In this document: one piece after another, positions 48,002-60,171 of the stretch
Layout of the letters: the number at the start of each line of letters is the position of its first letter
How positions within the stretch are numbered: position 1 is the first letter of the stretch
NCBI GenBank assembly: GCA_020746105.1
Contig: CM036658.1
Location: 35,643,004 to 35,707,003 of the forward strand
Reading direction: 5' to 3'
DNA: 64,000 bases
Origin: Trogon surrucura
Taxonomy: Eukaryota; Chordata; Aves; Trogoniformes; Trogonidae
The notes under the pieces: generated by a model
Database searches by the model: none
Told to the model about the DNA's origin: nothing
What the model saw: the letters and a program-made list of their open reading frames with translations, nothing else
Made by a program: the position numbers and the translations under genes

Positions 48002-49963
48002 TTAGTCTCTGTGCAGTCTTGCTTTTTAGGCAAAACAGGGCTTTCCTGTCGTCACAAGACTCCCTCCTTCCGCTGGTTCTCACTGTGTAGGCCTTGTTTT
48101 TCTCCGTTCTCAGGGTCTGCACAACGGATAAGCGAACACCTACGTTCAGCAAGTCTGAAACCCTCAGGCTAAAGTATCACACACAGCCGCTAAATCAGGA
48201 ATGCACGTCTGTCTTCAGTTTGCCAAAGGAAACAAAAAAACCTTACAGAATACCACTGAATGTGAAGAAAAATGACAATAGTAATCCACTCATAGCAGCA
48301 AAAATGCACATATCATGAAGTTATGTTGCATTACATCCCAGCATCAGTTTCTTAGAAGTGCAGTGGTAATGGGTACTTTAGGTTCAGCACTATGTTAATA
48401 TAATTCATCATCCTTCTTAATATGAGGAAAATAAAATAGAAAATGATAACATTCCCCAAAGCAGCGGTGGTTTGCTCTCTGTAACTTTACAATACATAAG
48501 GTCTTGTGGTCTCCTGACCAAAACAGACAGTGTAGTCTAGTTCATTCTCCTTCCACTGGGAAAGAGCAATGACAATGTTTTGGGGAGCTGTCTAGCCTGC
48601 AAATGACATTTACAGAGGTAAGACTACACAGCTTTGTCTGGCAGATTGTGAAATCTCGTGCACTTAAGTCCCCCTAACATGATAAAATTTTATTTGTACA
48701 TCCACTCTAACTTCATTTGGTCCAATTTAAGTCTAATGGCTCTTGTTGCACATCCTGCAGTTAAGGGAACAGGTTATTCCTGGTTTTGAGGCAGTTCGCT
48801 TTCTGAACTGAGGACTGTAATCACACTTTCTCTCAGTCTTCTCTGGTATGAAATTAGACAATGGTGACTTTTTCAGTCTTTTGCCATAAGCGTTGTTATC
48901 ACAGTATCCTGTCATCTTCTATGTTCTCTTCTGTCATGTCTCCATTTGTCTGTGCTTCTCAAGCATGACATATGACAAGGTTAGGAAAGAAAATCTTTGT
49001 ATGGAAACATCGACTCATACTAATAAAATAACTAGTTATGCTATCTGTTCTAGTGACACAATTCTACTGCCTCAGAATGTTTTAAATTTTGTAGAAACTA
49101 TGTCTCTCATCACTGTCAAATCCAACACTAATTTCTTTCAGTCAAGATGGAAAACTGTTCGTAGCAAAAGTGTAGTTGAGTGCTACAGGAGAAAGACAGG
49201 CACTTAAAAAAAATCCGTGTCAAGTATTATTTTATTCTGAAAAGTAGATTTTGTTGCATAGTCATTAATTAATTAGCTACTCGTTAGAAAAACTAAACTA
49301 AAATAAAGAATGTGAACACTTTTATTTCTAGTAATACACATATTTCTTTCACGATATTGATAAACAATCACTTCGAGTCACTCTGAGCATTATTAGCGGA
49401 TTATTAAGGCAGGACAGACATCAAAAGACTGCAAAGTCCAACAGAAATGAGTACCCATAAGACTGTATCTTTAACCAAATCTTAATATTAAGGTTGCAGA
49501 AAAGATCAAGAAAATAATGAAAATCAAATATATAATCTTGGATTAAAAAATTGAATATTTTTCCATTTGCAGGAAAGCTGAAAACTTACTATCTATTCTT
49601 ACAGATCAGAAACTTAAGATCTGCAGGTAAAGAAGGTATTCTAAATTATATGGTAAAAATTTTAATAAGTGATTTTTATTGCCTGCATGCATCTCTGATT
49701 TTGTCTTCTGACTTAAATTTGGTATAATCCATACACATGTGAAATATCTGTATGTAATTACAACATGCAAAACATCCATCAGTACATGAGTTTAGTAACA
49801 TCTTTCTCTTTGAAAACATTGCTAAGTAAATCATTACTCTGAAATGAGGAAAACAAGTGAATGAAATACATAATGTTATGAACAGGAAAGATATTCTATG
49901 AAAAATCTCAGGGGACATCAGATTTTCATGAGGAGTCAAGAGGATAATGTCACATAAAAGTTT
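48002..49963. other. Non-coding, no recognised feature
   Basis: Plain AT-rich sequence without recognised genes or repeats. Confidence 0.5.
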
Positions 49964-50156
49964 TTATATGTTTTGGTTTGGCCTGGCTGGATTTTGGCGG
50001 CGGAGGGGGAGCTGCAGGGTGGCTTCTGCAAGAAGCTGCTAGAAGCTCCCTGAGTTTGATAGAGCCAATGCCAGCCGGCTACAAAGAGGGACCCACCGCT
50101 GGCCAAGGCTGAGCCTATCAGTAAGGTGATAGCAGAGGAACGCCTCTGTGAAAAAC

Positions 50157-50165
50157 ATATTTAAG
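50157..50165 (+). promoter_or_regulatory. TATA-like box of the LTR promoter
   Basis: ATATTTAAG at the same position as GTATTTAAG in the sister LTR. Confidence 0.5.
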
Positions 50166-50594
50166 AATGGGGAAAAGAACTGCACCACAACAGCTGGCAC
50201 AGAGATGGAGGAGTGAGAATCTGTGCAGACAACAAGGTCAGTGAAGAAGGAGGGGGTGGAGGATGAGCTCCAGGCGCCAGAGCAGAGAGTCCCCCGGGTC
50301 CGTGGTGAAGACCATGGTGAAGCGGGTTGTCCCCCTGCAGCCCATGGGCGAGGTGCAGATGTCCACCGTGAGGATCACCACGGAGATGTCCACCGAGGAC
50401 TCCACGCCGTGTGGGTGGATGCCTGAAGGGGGCTGTAGCCCGTGGGAAGCCCGCATTAGAGCAGGTCGCTGCCGGAACCTGCAGCCCGTGGAAGAGAGGA
50501 ATGCCCACGCTGGAGCAGGTTGGCCGGTGGGACTTTTGGGACGCTGCGGGTGGCTCACGCTGGAGCAGTTTCCCCTGAGGGACTGCTCCTCAGA

Positions 50595-50623
50595 CTCACG
50601 AGGGGTGGGCTGCCCCTCGTGAG
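50595..50623. repeat. Perfect 11-bp inverted repeat in the LTR
   Basis: Identical to the hairpin at 10913-10941: stem CTCACGAGGGG, loop TGGGCTG. Confidence 0.85.
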
Positions 50624-50964
50624 GTGTCTCACGTTGGGCAGTTTGTGATGAATTGCCCTTCGTGGGACGACTCACGCTGGAGAAGAGAGCGTGAAGCTTG
50701 TCTCCCGTGAGAGGGACCCCACAATGGCCCTGGGGAAGAGTGAAGAGTCCTCCCCCGGAGTGAAGAAGTGGTGAAACCAACGTCGGATGAACTGACCGCA
50801 ACCCCCATTCCCTGTCCCCCTGCGCTGCTTGGGGGGAGGAGGTGGAGAAACCGGGATTGATGTTAAGCCCGGGAAGAAGGGAGGGATGGGGGGAAGGTGT
50901 TCAGTTTGTTAAGATCTGTTTGCTCTTTCTCACTTCTCACTACTCCTCTCTGATTAGTTCTCTT

Positions 50965-50970
50965 AATAAA
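50965..50970 (+). terminator. LTR polyadenylation signal AATAAA
   Basis: A canonical AATAAA in the 3' part of the LTR, about 190 bases from its end, at the position matching 11280 in the sister copy. Confidence 0.6.
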
Positions 50971-51158
50971 TGTACCTAATTTCCCCAAAACTGAGTCTGT
51001 TTTTGCCCGGGACAGTAAATGAGAGTGATCTCCCTGTCCTTATCTCAAACCCTGAACCCTTGGAAATATTTTCTCCCCCTGTCTAGCCATGAAGGGGGAG
51101 TGAGAGAGGGGCTGTGTGGGTACCTGGCAGCTGGCCAGGGTTAAACCATGACATTATA

Positions 51159-53771
51159 GTAGAATAATTTCTTAATTTTCTAACAAATGGAGTTTTCCAA
51201 AATTCATGATAGAAACTGTGTAAGTGTATTCTTGTTATTTTATTCTTTTTGATTGATTAAATATAGGAAATCTTTTCATTTACTGTAAATCTGCATCAAC
51301 TTTCTATATTTGATATAGACTGCAAATACTTGTCATATTTCTAATTTATTGCTGTTTTCTACAAATTTCTCTACCTGTTAGAAAGCTTAACAAGTAAAAT
51401 TGTGTAAATATGAGATGTGTTAGTCAGAATTTGATAAACCAAAGGTCAGATTCATATTCTTGTTTCCTAATCTACTCTGTAAACTCTCACTCGAATGTCA
51501 ACACCAAAACTTTCCTGACTATATTCTTTTTCAAGCACACAACAAGTTAAGATCAATGTTATGTCTTGCAAAAAAAAAAGCAATACAACTTTTCTCATCC
51601 TGTTTTATGGGTGGATATTACTTGATATTGTCTTAACAATGTCATCTTTATGCTTTTGTCCAGTGTAGGGTACCCTAAGCTTCAGTGTCCTTTGTTAATT
51701 TAATCTCTGGGCAGAAAAAAGAAAAAGAAACAGTCTTTCACTTCTTCATCAGAGTTGTTGCATCATGTAGTTTTTGCTGAAATTTTCCATTAAAATCTTG
51801 ATTATTCCATAAATTCAGGTGACCTTCTTAGGCATCCTTCTTTTTCTCATGAATCCTGAAACAAAATTTATTTATTTATTTTTAAATTACCATCATCATG
51901 TAATTCTTTGTCTTGTGAGAATAGGATCACTACCTTTGAATTATGGCTTGGGTATCTAACTACATCACCTATCAGAATTATTACCTTGAATTTTTAATCG
52001 TTAGCCTAGGAATCATGCTAATGCTTGCTAAGCAGTTTCCAACATTGTGCTAATTGACACTTTCCTTTTACTAATACCCATACATATTTTTTCAGTAAGA
52101 TGTAGTCGGATGTACTTTGTAAATGCAGATGTTCATCAAACAGAACATCAGAAAAGGAGCAAACTAAAAATACTGCCACATTCAAGATAATGGAGAAAAA
52201 AAAAGGATGTACACACTGGTCTCATCGCATCAGGATTGGGACAAATTTGCACCCCGTTGTACTCAAATCAGCTAATCCTAAACCTACCCGTAAACTTAAA
52301 GTAATTCTTTATCTGTTACAAAGCTCAGTTCATTGAGGGAAAAAAAAAGAAAAAAAGAAGGAATACTACAGAAAAGAACATTCCTTGGGTTTGTCCTTGC
52401 CTTGGTCCTTAAATTCCTTAAATTTCCTATTTCACCTCTCAGGAAAAGAAGAGATGCAGAAGTACCATGCTTGTTGCTGAGTATTTGACAACTTGACAAA
52501 TGAAAAATAAAAGAACCCACTTACCAGCTTGGAGAGATGACTATAGTATATTGGTCTGTCATTTGACAGACGACCTAACCATTGCCATGGGAACCAGCAG
52601 GAAGCAAAGTGCCACATGACAGAAACCTGGAACAGAGTGGTAAAGGCTAATAACATGAAATAAATGAAAGGGTTAAAAGGTTAGGAAAATTCTGGTAGTT
52701 CCCTTGTCTAGTCTGACTATGAAAATATGTTTCAGTTTCACAAGCTGTGATAGTAAGAGCACAGAGATTAAAGGTTGAAAAATGATATTTAGAGTTCTCC
52801 ATCCTTAAAAATTTCATGTTCCTCCTTTGTGCATTTGCTTAGCATTTAGCAGTAGAATGGAGACTTCAGAATTGACATGAAATATTTTAAAAATGCAGTA
52901 GAAAAAAGTAGGGTAAAATCGATAGTGGTATGAGGAATGACTTGAGCAGCTTGTGTTTTCACAGTGGTAATCAAAAAGTAATTTTATATCCAATAATTTG
53001 TATTGATTGATTGTGAAACTGTAATGCATTATACTGTACACCTCTTTGTCTGCTTATAAATATGTGTACCGTTTTGTTGGATTTTTCTGTTCTTATCGAG
53101 TTTCATTTTCTCCAAGACAACTTTTATTTTATGTCTTTAATACATAGGAGCAAAGTAGCAGGCTATGAATATTATTACAACTACGGGTTGAAGCTTGCTG
53201 TCTGCTCTCAATCCTGAAAGAAGGCAAAGCGGTACGTGGCATTACAAAGCCCTTGAACTAGCTCTGTTTACAGGTGATTCATCCAGCAGTTGTCAAGCAT
53301 TTTTGCCTTTCAGGTGCCCATCAAGAGTTCAAGCACAAAGAATTGATTCACACAGTATCGTATTTGCTTTTGAATGTGTAAAGTGTCCCATTATGATACA
53401 TTATCAGAAAAACCCCAGGGCATAAATAAACTCTGTTAAATACATGAAAAAAGTGCTGTAAAAACACTGCAAAAAGAGCAGGTCTTTTTTTATTAATGCC
53501 TTCATTTCAAGTCAGTTCCTGAGTCTCATGAACCCAAAGAATGCAGCAGACACTAAGAGGGTAAGAGGGTAGGTGCTGACTGTTTAGATACATCATAGAA
53601 GGGCATAAAAATTTCAGGCAGAACTCGCATCTTATTTTTGAAAATAATACTGCAAGTAATTTATAGTATCGTAAAGTAGTCTGTTATATTTATTATTTCT
53701 TTCTTTCCACATATATTTTGACTACAAATTCCCAAAATTTGAATGTATTGTATTAGCATATTTTATTAATA
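51159..53771. other. Non-coding, no recognised feature
   Basis: About 2.6 kb of AT-rich sequence without recognised genes or repeats. Confidence 0.5.
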
Positions 53772-54648
53772 TATCACAGTATCACAGTATCACAGGATGC
53801 TAGGAATTGGAAGGGACCTCAAAGATCATCTAGTCCAATCCCCCTGCCAGAGCAAGAACACCTAGATGATGTTACGCAGGAAGGCGTCCAGGCGGGTTTT
53901 GAAAGTCTCCAGAGAAGGAGACTCCACAACCCCCTGGGCAGCCTGTGCCAGTGTTCCGTAACCCTCACTGAGAAGAAGTTTCTTCTCAAATTTAAGTGGA
54001 ACCTCTTGTATTCCAGCTTGATTCCATTACCCCTTGTCCTATCATTGTTCGCCACCGAGAAGAGCCTGGCTCCATCCTCCTGACATTCCCCCTTGAGATA
54101 TTTATAAACATTAATAAGGTCATCCCTTAGTCTCCTCTTCTACAAACTAAAGAGGTCCAGCTCCTTCAGCCTTTCCTCATAAGGGAGATGTTCCACTCCC
54201 TTCATCATGCTAGTTGCCCTGTGCTGGACTCTCTCCAGCAGTTCCCTGTCTTTCTTGAACTGAGGGGCCCAGAACTGGACACAAGATTCCAGATGTGGCC
54301 TCACCAGGGCAGAGTAGAGGGGAAGGAGAACCTCTCTTGACCTACTAACCACCCCCCTTCTAATACACCCCAGGATGCCATTGGCCTTCCTGGCCCCAAG
54401 GCCACAGTGCTGGCTCATGGTCATCCTGCTGTCCACCAGGACCCCCAGGTCCCTTTCCCCTACACTGCTCTCTAACATGTCGTTCCCCAACTTATACTGG
54501 AACCTGGGGTTGTTCCTACCCAGATGTAGGACCCTACACTTTCCCTTGTTGTATTTCATCAAGTTATTCCCTGCCCAACTCTCCAGCCTGTCCAGGTCTC
54601 GCTGGATGGCAGCACAGCCTTCTGGCATGTCAGCCACTCCTCCCATAC
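53772..54648 (-). mobile_element. CR1 copy, 5'-truncated, minus strand
   Basis: Begins on the plus strand with TATCACAGTATCACAG (octamer tail with a G-to-T variant), then 3' UTR and ORF2 in reverse. CR1 similarity ends near 54648, at the [11 protein letters not shown] segment just after the catalytic region. Same subfamily as copy G. Confidence 0.93.
53819..54648 (-). pseudogene. CR1 reverse transcriptase C-terminal fragment
   Basis: From 54648 downwards one frame of about 170 codons reads [70 protein letters not shown] and [16 protein letters not shown] near 54140 ends it. A further piece (54055-53819) begins [16 protein letters not shown], and a missing base near 53930 alters its end. The catalytic aspartates are not included. 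Confidence 0.87.
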
Positions 54649-56811
54649 ACTGATGAAAATGACTTCTACAAAAACCTACTTCGTGTTGGAGGAATATGTG
54701 ATAATTTTTCACTTTTAATCCATGTTTTTTGTACCAAAAGAAACTCCTGTCAAAATAACAGTACGGATCAGAATATTGGTTTGACTTTGTGCCGTACTAA
54801 TAAAGCAGTTTCAGGAACATAATGGAGTTGCTCTGAGAATAAATTTTTGAAATATTAAAATTGCGTGAACCAATGCATTGATTCAGTCCTGCAGAATGAG
54901 CTTCATCTGTATCACATCTGCATACATAAATGTATAATATACAGTTTTATACAATTCAAAGATTTTAAGGTCAGAAAAGGCTATTTATAAGTGATTTGTT
55001 TGAATTCATGCTTAATATAGGTCACACAATTGCCTCTTATGGTTTGTGTATCATAGCCATCTTGTATAAGTGGTTTGTGATATAATTTTTAGAAAGTTAG
55101 CACGGTTTTAGACACTTCAGTGAGTTAAAACTCCAGCCACCACAGCCTTACACCTGTTGTTTGAATGGTTAATTGCAATCTCTTTTTTAAGCTCCTCATC
55201 ACATTTTATTATGCAAACTATCTTTGACGCTACCTTTGATATACACAGAAAAGTGGATATACTGCTTGTGATTATATTTTAAAATCACAAAATAATTTGC
55301 AAGTATGTGTCAAAATTATCTTTTTTATACCCAGAGGAAAAATACCTGGAACCATTTCAGGAAAAAAAACCCAGCTCCATTGGCATAAGTGACAAATAAA
55401 AACGATGCAGGAAAACTGTAAATTCTGAGATAAGTTCTTGAAAAATTCTATGCTTGTTACTTCTCTCTGCTGAGATAGCCTTATTTACTGCTAGCCCAAT
55501 TAGCTGTGTGCAGTACCTGGTTTATTATGTTGTCCCCCACACTGCTGTGGGGTGATTTGCAAATGGAGGTAAGGCAGAACTCTTTGTGGAGAAGTATCAG
55601 CATCTATGCCCAAACTTGACTTCTGCTCAGCAGATAAAGATGCTGTAAATGCAGCTAAATTTCTTTTTAGGTCACACAGCATTTTAAGATCAGATAACAG
55701 TATTTCCTCTGTTAATAAGTTACATAGCCACTTGGTAATCTACTGCTATCAATCATAAGCTGTCAGGTTTCATACATTAGGCTCCTTGATTTTATTTTTT
55801 TCTTGGAATAAAAATGTCTGGGCAGTATGGGGTTTTCAAATGCTTCATTTCTTTTTTTTTGTTTTGAGTTATTTAAAGACTTAAAAGCTAGGTGTTATTC
55901 GAGGAGTCAAAATCATATATCACGTGTATCTAAATATAATAAAGAGCAATTGGAATTCAAGTGATATCCAAACATATTTGCACTGAAATGAATGATGTTT
56001 GGCCTCAGTGATATCTCATTGCAAACATATCTTTCCTTGACAAGTCAAGGTCTCTCATAAGCAGTGGAATGTCTCAGAGATTTCTCCAGAAGATAGTTCA
56101 GAACAGCTAAGGTTTTCTTCTCATTGTTCCTGCAAAAGTCATCTCTACTGACTGCAGAGTAAGCCTAGCTTTCTGAGGACACAATTCATTGTTACTCTGT
56201 GCCCAAATTACTTTAGAAACTGGAATATACATTTTCATGAAAATTAAAAGCTTATTTAATAAATTAGTATGTGGATCTTCTTCCAAAAAAAGTTCACAGC
56301 ATGAACTCTTCAGTGGAAATTTTTCCAAAGCTGTGAAACAAAATTACCTAAACTTCCTTTGATTTTGCAAATATTCTTCTTACATTACCTAGCTTCTAAC
56401 ATAAGAAAGTGACACTAATGTAGTGATATTTCTGCTGTTTTACTGGAAAATGGAGACATTCCTTTTCTGGCTCCCTCATCCTCCTACTGAAATGCAGTAA
56501 CACAGATAAAGAACAAAAACCCAAACAAGCATCCATGTTGTGTAAATTAAGCCATTACAAATTCTAGGGAAGAACGAGGTATTACTGTGTTGGGTTTTAC
56601 CCCTTGCTACCTCCTAATCAAACTGCATGAAAATATTCCAAAAAATACAATGCTATATTCTTCACTCAAGAACTTTAGGCATGCTCAGATACAATGTTTC
56701 AGAAAGATCAATGTTTTCACTGCTCAAGTCGAACGTATGTAAAAAAAAAATCTTTTGTCTGACACTGATGTATTCAAACTTCATATTATTTTCATGGCAT
56801 TTTCAGATACC
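54649..56811. other. Non-coding, no recognised feature
   Basis: AT-rich sequence with no recognised gene or repeat. Confidence 0.5.
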
Positions 56812-57231
56812 TGTTCCATTAACAGTTGACACAAGTTCTAGAAGGGTCCCTTCGGAGAGCTGGACAAGTAATGACCATCACACCAATATGGCTACAAGTC
56901 GTCCTCCCTTTATTGCTCTGGACAGCTCAATCTATACAGTTAAGCAGTGGCCCCGTGCCTACCCCTTAACAGAGTTGGTCGGTTACAGGTTTATACACGC
57001 CAGCGTTTCAGTGGGTAGTGCCATTCAACTATGCATGTGGCTCTCGCCCCCCCTACTCCACCCGCTAAGGCTCTTCACAAAACAGATAAAACCTCCTCCT
57101 CCCCGTGTTCCAAGGCAGCTCCAAGGACAGAGCCTTTGTTTAGGCCTAAACTGGGTTGTCCAAAACCTTTAAAGGGATACTGCACCCCTGCTCCACAAGA
57201 AATTCCCCTACAACAAGTATCTCCAGTAACA
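56812..57231 (-). mobile_element. Candidate solo LTR, minus strand, fourth family
   Basis: A GC-richer island of about 420 bases. On the minus strand it has TGTTAC at the start, a TATAAACC box (plus-strand 56988-56995), AATAAA (56909-56914) about 80 bases further, a GT-rich stretch (GGTGTGATGGTC) and GGAACA at the end. This is the layout of a retroviral LTR with a short R region. I could not find a convincing target-site duplication (GATACC versus GGATCA). The overlapping plus-strand frame of 181 codons (56627-57172) has no recognisable domain and starts outside the island. Confidence 0.42.
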
Positions 57232-58400
57232 GGATCAGGAGACATTAAAGCACCCCTGAAGTTAGATTTTTAACTCAAATCTGTATTTTCATCACTCCTG
57301 TGTTAAATTGAACAGTTTGTCTTGCTTCTGACCACTCATTAAGACACACTCATGTGAATTCAGGTAGACTAAATGTAGTGGTGGACTCTCATACTTCTTT
57401 GGAGTGGTCTTGCTTATGTTTAAATCTTTGGTCCTACTGCAGAAGCCTCGGAACAGCACCTGAGGTTAAGTAAGTTAGTTAAGGAAAAAGGTAATTAAGA
57501 AATGTGTATCTAATCCATGGTGAATAGAAACATTCAGACTTGAAAGTGTGCCTTGATTTTTCACTTAACTCTTTAAAAACAATTGTTACTGGCCACTTTC
57601 AATAATTTGTAAATACTCGTTTATAAGTCATTACTCTTCTTTCGCCTCATGACTGTGTACACAGCCTTCCCAGAAATGAAAGAAGCATATTGATTTCTTC
57701 TCTGTTACAAGTAGGGAATAAGGTTACAATAAACTGTTCAGTGCATATATTACATTGATAAATGTATTTATACCTGAGTTATAGTTAATAAAAGATGAGA
57801 AGCTTAGCAAACATGACACAACATAAGCAATACCAATGACCTTTAAGATCGATGGTTCCATCACTCTCATATATTTTTGCTTTTCTTTCAAAAGGCTTTG
57901 TTTTCTTCTCTTCTCTAAATATTGAGCTCTTAGATTTTTTTTATGTCGTTATTATGCTGTGATTCCATAATAACTTTGAAAATAGTAAGAAAGTAATTGT
58001 AAGAAACAGATATAAAGCAAATATCACAGAAAATAAAGGTGTCCTTGAAAATGGAAAATATACAGCAAATTGTTTTCAAGACATTTTGGTTTAATATATT
58101 TGGTAATAAGCAACATGTTGAACACTAAAACAATTATCTTTCTGTTTACAATACCGAAATATTGTCCACTTTTTTTACATGAGGTTCAGAAGGACAAGAT
58201 ATTGAAAAGTTCCTGATCTTGGAAATATACTAGCTATAAATCACCAATTGTAGCTTGTATAGGATTGAAAAAACCCTAAACCATGCTTTTTATCACAATT
58301 AATATAGGTTATGCTATTATCTGAACAGAATGGACAATGTCTGTATTTAATCTATTGGAAAGGTAAAGAAAAGAGTGAGCACTAGAATGAAGTGATAAAC
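57232..58400. other. Non-coding, no recognised feature
   Basis: Plain AT-rich sequence. Confidence 0.5.
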
Positions 58401-58803
58401 CATAGAAATGTAGAATGGTTCAGGTGGGAAGGGACCTGCATAGATCATCTCATCCAGCTCTCCCGCCATGGACAGGGACACCTTCCACTAGATCATGTTT
58501 CTCAAAGCCCTGTCGAGTCTGGGCCTGAACACTTTCAGTGAGGGGTCTTCCACATCTTCTCTGGGCAACCCATTCCAGAGTCTCAGCACTCTCCTAGTAG
58601 AGAATTCCTTCCTTATATCTAATCCAAATTTACTCTTTTTCTGTTTAAAAACCTTATTCCTTCTATCACTACATGCCCTGGTAAAAAGCCTCCCTCCATC
58701 TTTCTTACAAGCCTCCTTTAAGTACTGGAAGGACATTCTAACATCTCTTGTGAGCCTTCTCCAGGCTTAACAACTACTCTCTCAGCCTTCCTTCATAGGA
58801 AAG
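58401..58803 (-). mobile_element. CR1 3' fragment, minus strand
   Basis: A degraded octamer (CATAGAAATGTAGAATGG) at the left, then 3' UTR and the end of ORF2 in reverse. It stops at 58803, where an LTR-like element begins. The coding part has the endings of the A, B and F type rather than of the G type. Confidence 0.88.
58488..58736 (-). pseudogene. CR1 ORF2 C-terminal end
   Basis: A frame of about 82 codons: FQYLKEACKKDGGRLFTRAC, FGLDIRKEFSTRRVLRLWNG, LPREDVEDPSLKVFRPRLDR and a normal terminus ALRNMI. It lies after the reverse transcriptase domain proper and has no enzyme activity by itself. Confidence 0.82.
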
Positions 58804-59430
58804 TGTTGTGTTTTGAACCCACCGAGCTGGCAATAAAGAAGCATGCAGCTGTTTGCTCACTCCTGTCCCCCTCCTTTTCAGGATGAGGAGGAGAAAATTT
58901 GACAAAAACCTCGAGGACAGAGATTAAGGACAGAGAGGGCTCACTCTCCAATTATAGTCGTGAGAAAAACCAAAGTAGGCTTGGGTAGAAAACATCAATT
59001 TAATTTAGATGACAGAACTGCTACCAGTTTACCAATAAATTAGATCAGATTAAGACAGTGAGAAAATAACATCCAGCAGCAGAGGGGGGGCAGGAGGTGG
59101 AGCTTACAGTTCATTATGCATTGCCCGAGTTGCTTCTTTCTGCTCAGGGAGAGAACTCCTCTTAGTCTTCCCCTACTCCAATGTGGTGTCCCTCTCCTCG
59201 GAGACGGTTCTTGAAATTCTCCAACATGGGTTCTTCCCACATGGTTGCAGTCTTCCCAGTGACGGACTGTTCCAGCACGGGTTTCTTTTGAGGTCCGTAG
59301 TCCCTCCCCAGCTACCAAAAAACGTGCCAGATACAAACCCAATGCAGAGAGATCTTCCAGAGGCACTCACGGATCATTTTTATGGATATGATTAGCTTTC
59401 TAAGCAGCAAGCAAACATTACCAGCTCACA
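58804..59430 (-). mobile_element. Probable LTR, minus strand, diverged relative of the 10.3-kb family
   Basis: The plus-strand left edge TGTTGTGTTTTGAACCCA is the complement of an LTR 3' end of the ACCATGACA kind. On the minus strand a segment reading GAGAGGGACACCACATTGGA parallels GAGAGGGACCCCACAATGG in the LTRs at 10.3 and 50.0 kb, and an ATTAAA signal lies at plus-strand 58999-59004. The other border (CTCACA, 59430) is tentative, and no target-site duplication was found. It sits directly against a CR1 fragment. Confidence 0.58.
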
Positions 59431-59461
59431 TTCAACTTTTCATCTCTCTGTAACCACAATG

Positions 59462-59663
59462 TCTTCTTTACGGTGAGGGTGATGGAGCACTGGAACAGGC
59501 TGCCCAGGGAAGTTGTGGAGTCTCCTCTGGAGACATTCAAAATCTGCCTGGACCTGTTCCTGTGTGACCTACTGTAGGTGATCCTGCTTTGGCAGGGGGC
59601 TTGAACCAGGTGATCTTCCACAGTTCCTTCCAAACCCTAACATTCTCTGATTCTGTGATTCTC
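59462..59663 (+). mobile_element. CR1 3' end fragment, plus strand
   Basis: The last 50 codons of ORF2 ([20 protein letters not shown], with a short deletion), then FLCDLL-type end, 3' UTR and a short octamer tail (59638-59663). G-type subfamily. Confidence 0.9.
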
Positions 59664-59664
59664 C

Positions 59665-59845
59665 TTTTTATTTTTTTTTAAAAGAATGTTTGTGATGTTT
59701 CCCTGATTGCAGTCACTAGGGATTTTTCAAATATGATAGAGAATAACTTAGCAACTACATTTGCCACTTCCCTCAGAACTCTGGAATGCATCTCGTTGGG
59801 TCCTACAGGCATGTCTGGTCTTGTTCCAGCATTGCATGTTTGAGA
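59665..59845 (-). mobile_element. CR1 reverse transcriptase fragment, minus strand
   Basis: A small piece from the start of the reverse transcriptase. On the minus strand it reads VGPNEMHSRVLREVANVVAK and LFSIIFEKSLVT, matching the GPDGIHPRVLREL block of CR1. It has neither end of the element and abuts the tail of the previous CR1. Confidence 0.75.
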
Positions 59846-60005
59846 CAGACAAGAATGCAAACCTCTTTTCTTTTTTTTAGGTATACTCTCCACTCATGAC
59901 TGCTACAGACAATGGAATGAAAACAGGAGTAGCATACTCTATATTTCACTCCTATTCATACAGTAAGTAGTAGAGACTGAAAGGAAACAGACATCAAGTC
60001 AATGG

Positions 60006-60171
60006 AGGAGGTGGAGACCCCATTCATGGAGACATTCAAGGTCAGACTTAATGGAGCTCTGAGAAACCTGATCTAGGTAAAGATGTCCCTGCTCACTGCA
60101 GAGGAGTTGGATTAGGTGACCTGTAAAGGTCCCTTCCAACCCAGCACATTCTGTGATTTTATGTTTCTATA
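60006..60171 (+). mobile_element. CR1 3' UTR fragment, plus strand
   Basis: Begins in the last ORF2 codons (METFKVRLNGALRNLI-like, near 60027), then a 3' UTR with GATCTAGGTAAAGATGTCCC and a decayed tail ATTCTGTGATTTTATG. Confidence 0.87.

Larger units (their letters stand above)
49969..51153 (+). mobile_element. Solo LTR, same family as the 10.3-kb LTR
   Basis: An LTR of 1,185 bases with TGTTTTGG...CATGACA ends and an exact five-base duplication TTATA on both sides (49964-49968 and 51154-51158). It has the TATA-like ATATTTAAG at 50157, AATAAA at 50965 and the perfect hairpin at 50595-50623. It contains a stretch near 50341-50420 that is shorter in the 10.3-kb copy. GC-rich open frames of 119 codons (50263-50622 plus) and 187 codons (50801-50238 minus) show no protein similarity and are probably chance. 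Confidence 0.92.

Noticed and set aside
50238..50801. Minus-strand open frame of 187 codons in the 50-kb LTR, and a similar 180-codon frame at 10183-10725
   Set aside because: They lie antisense in GC-rich LTR sequence, show no domain, and the 10-kb one runs across the LTR/CR1 border.
10303..51153. The two sister LTRs as the ends of one 40-kb provirus
   Set aside because: Each has its own different five-base duplication, the distance is far too long and no retroviral genes lie between them.
56627..57172. Plus-strand open frame of 181 codons
   Set aside because: It starts in plain AT-rich DNA, crosses the border of the GC-richer island, shows no recognisable domain and no splice or start context.
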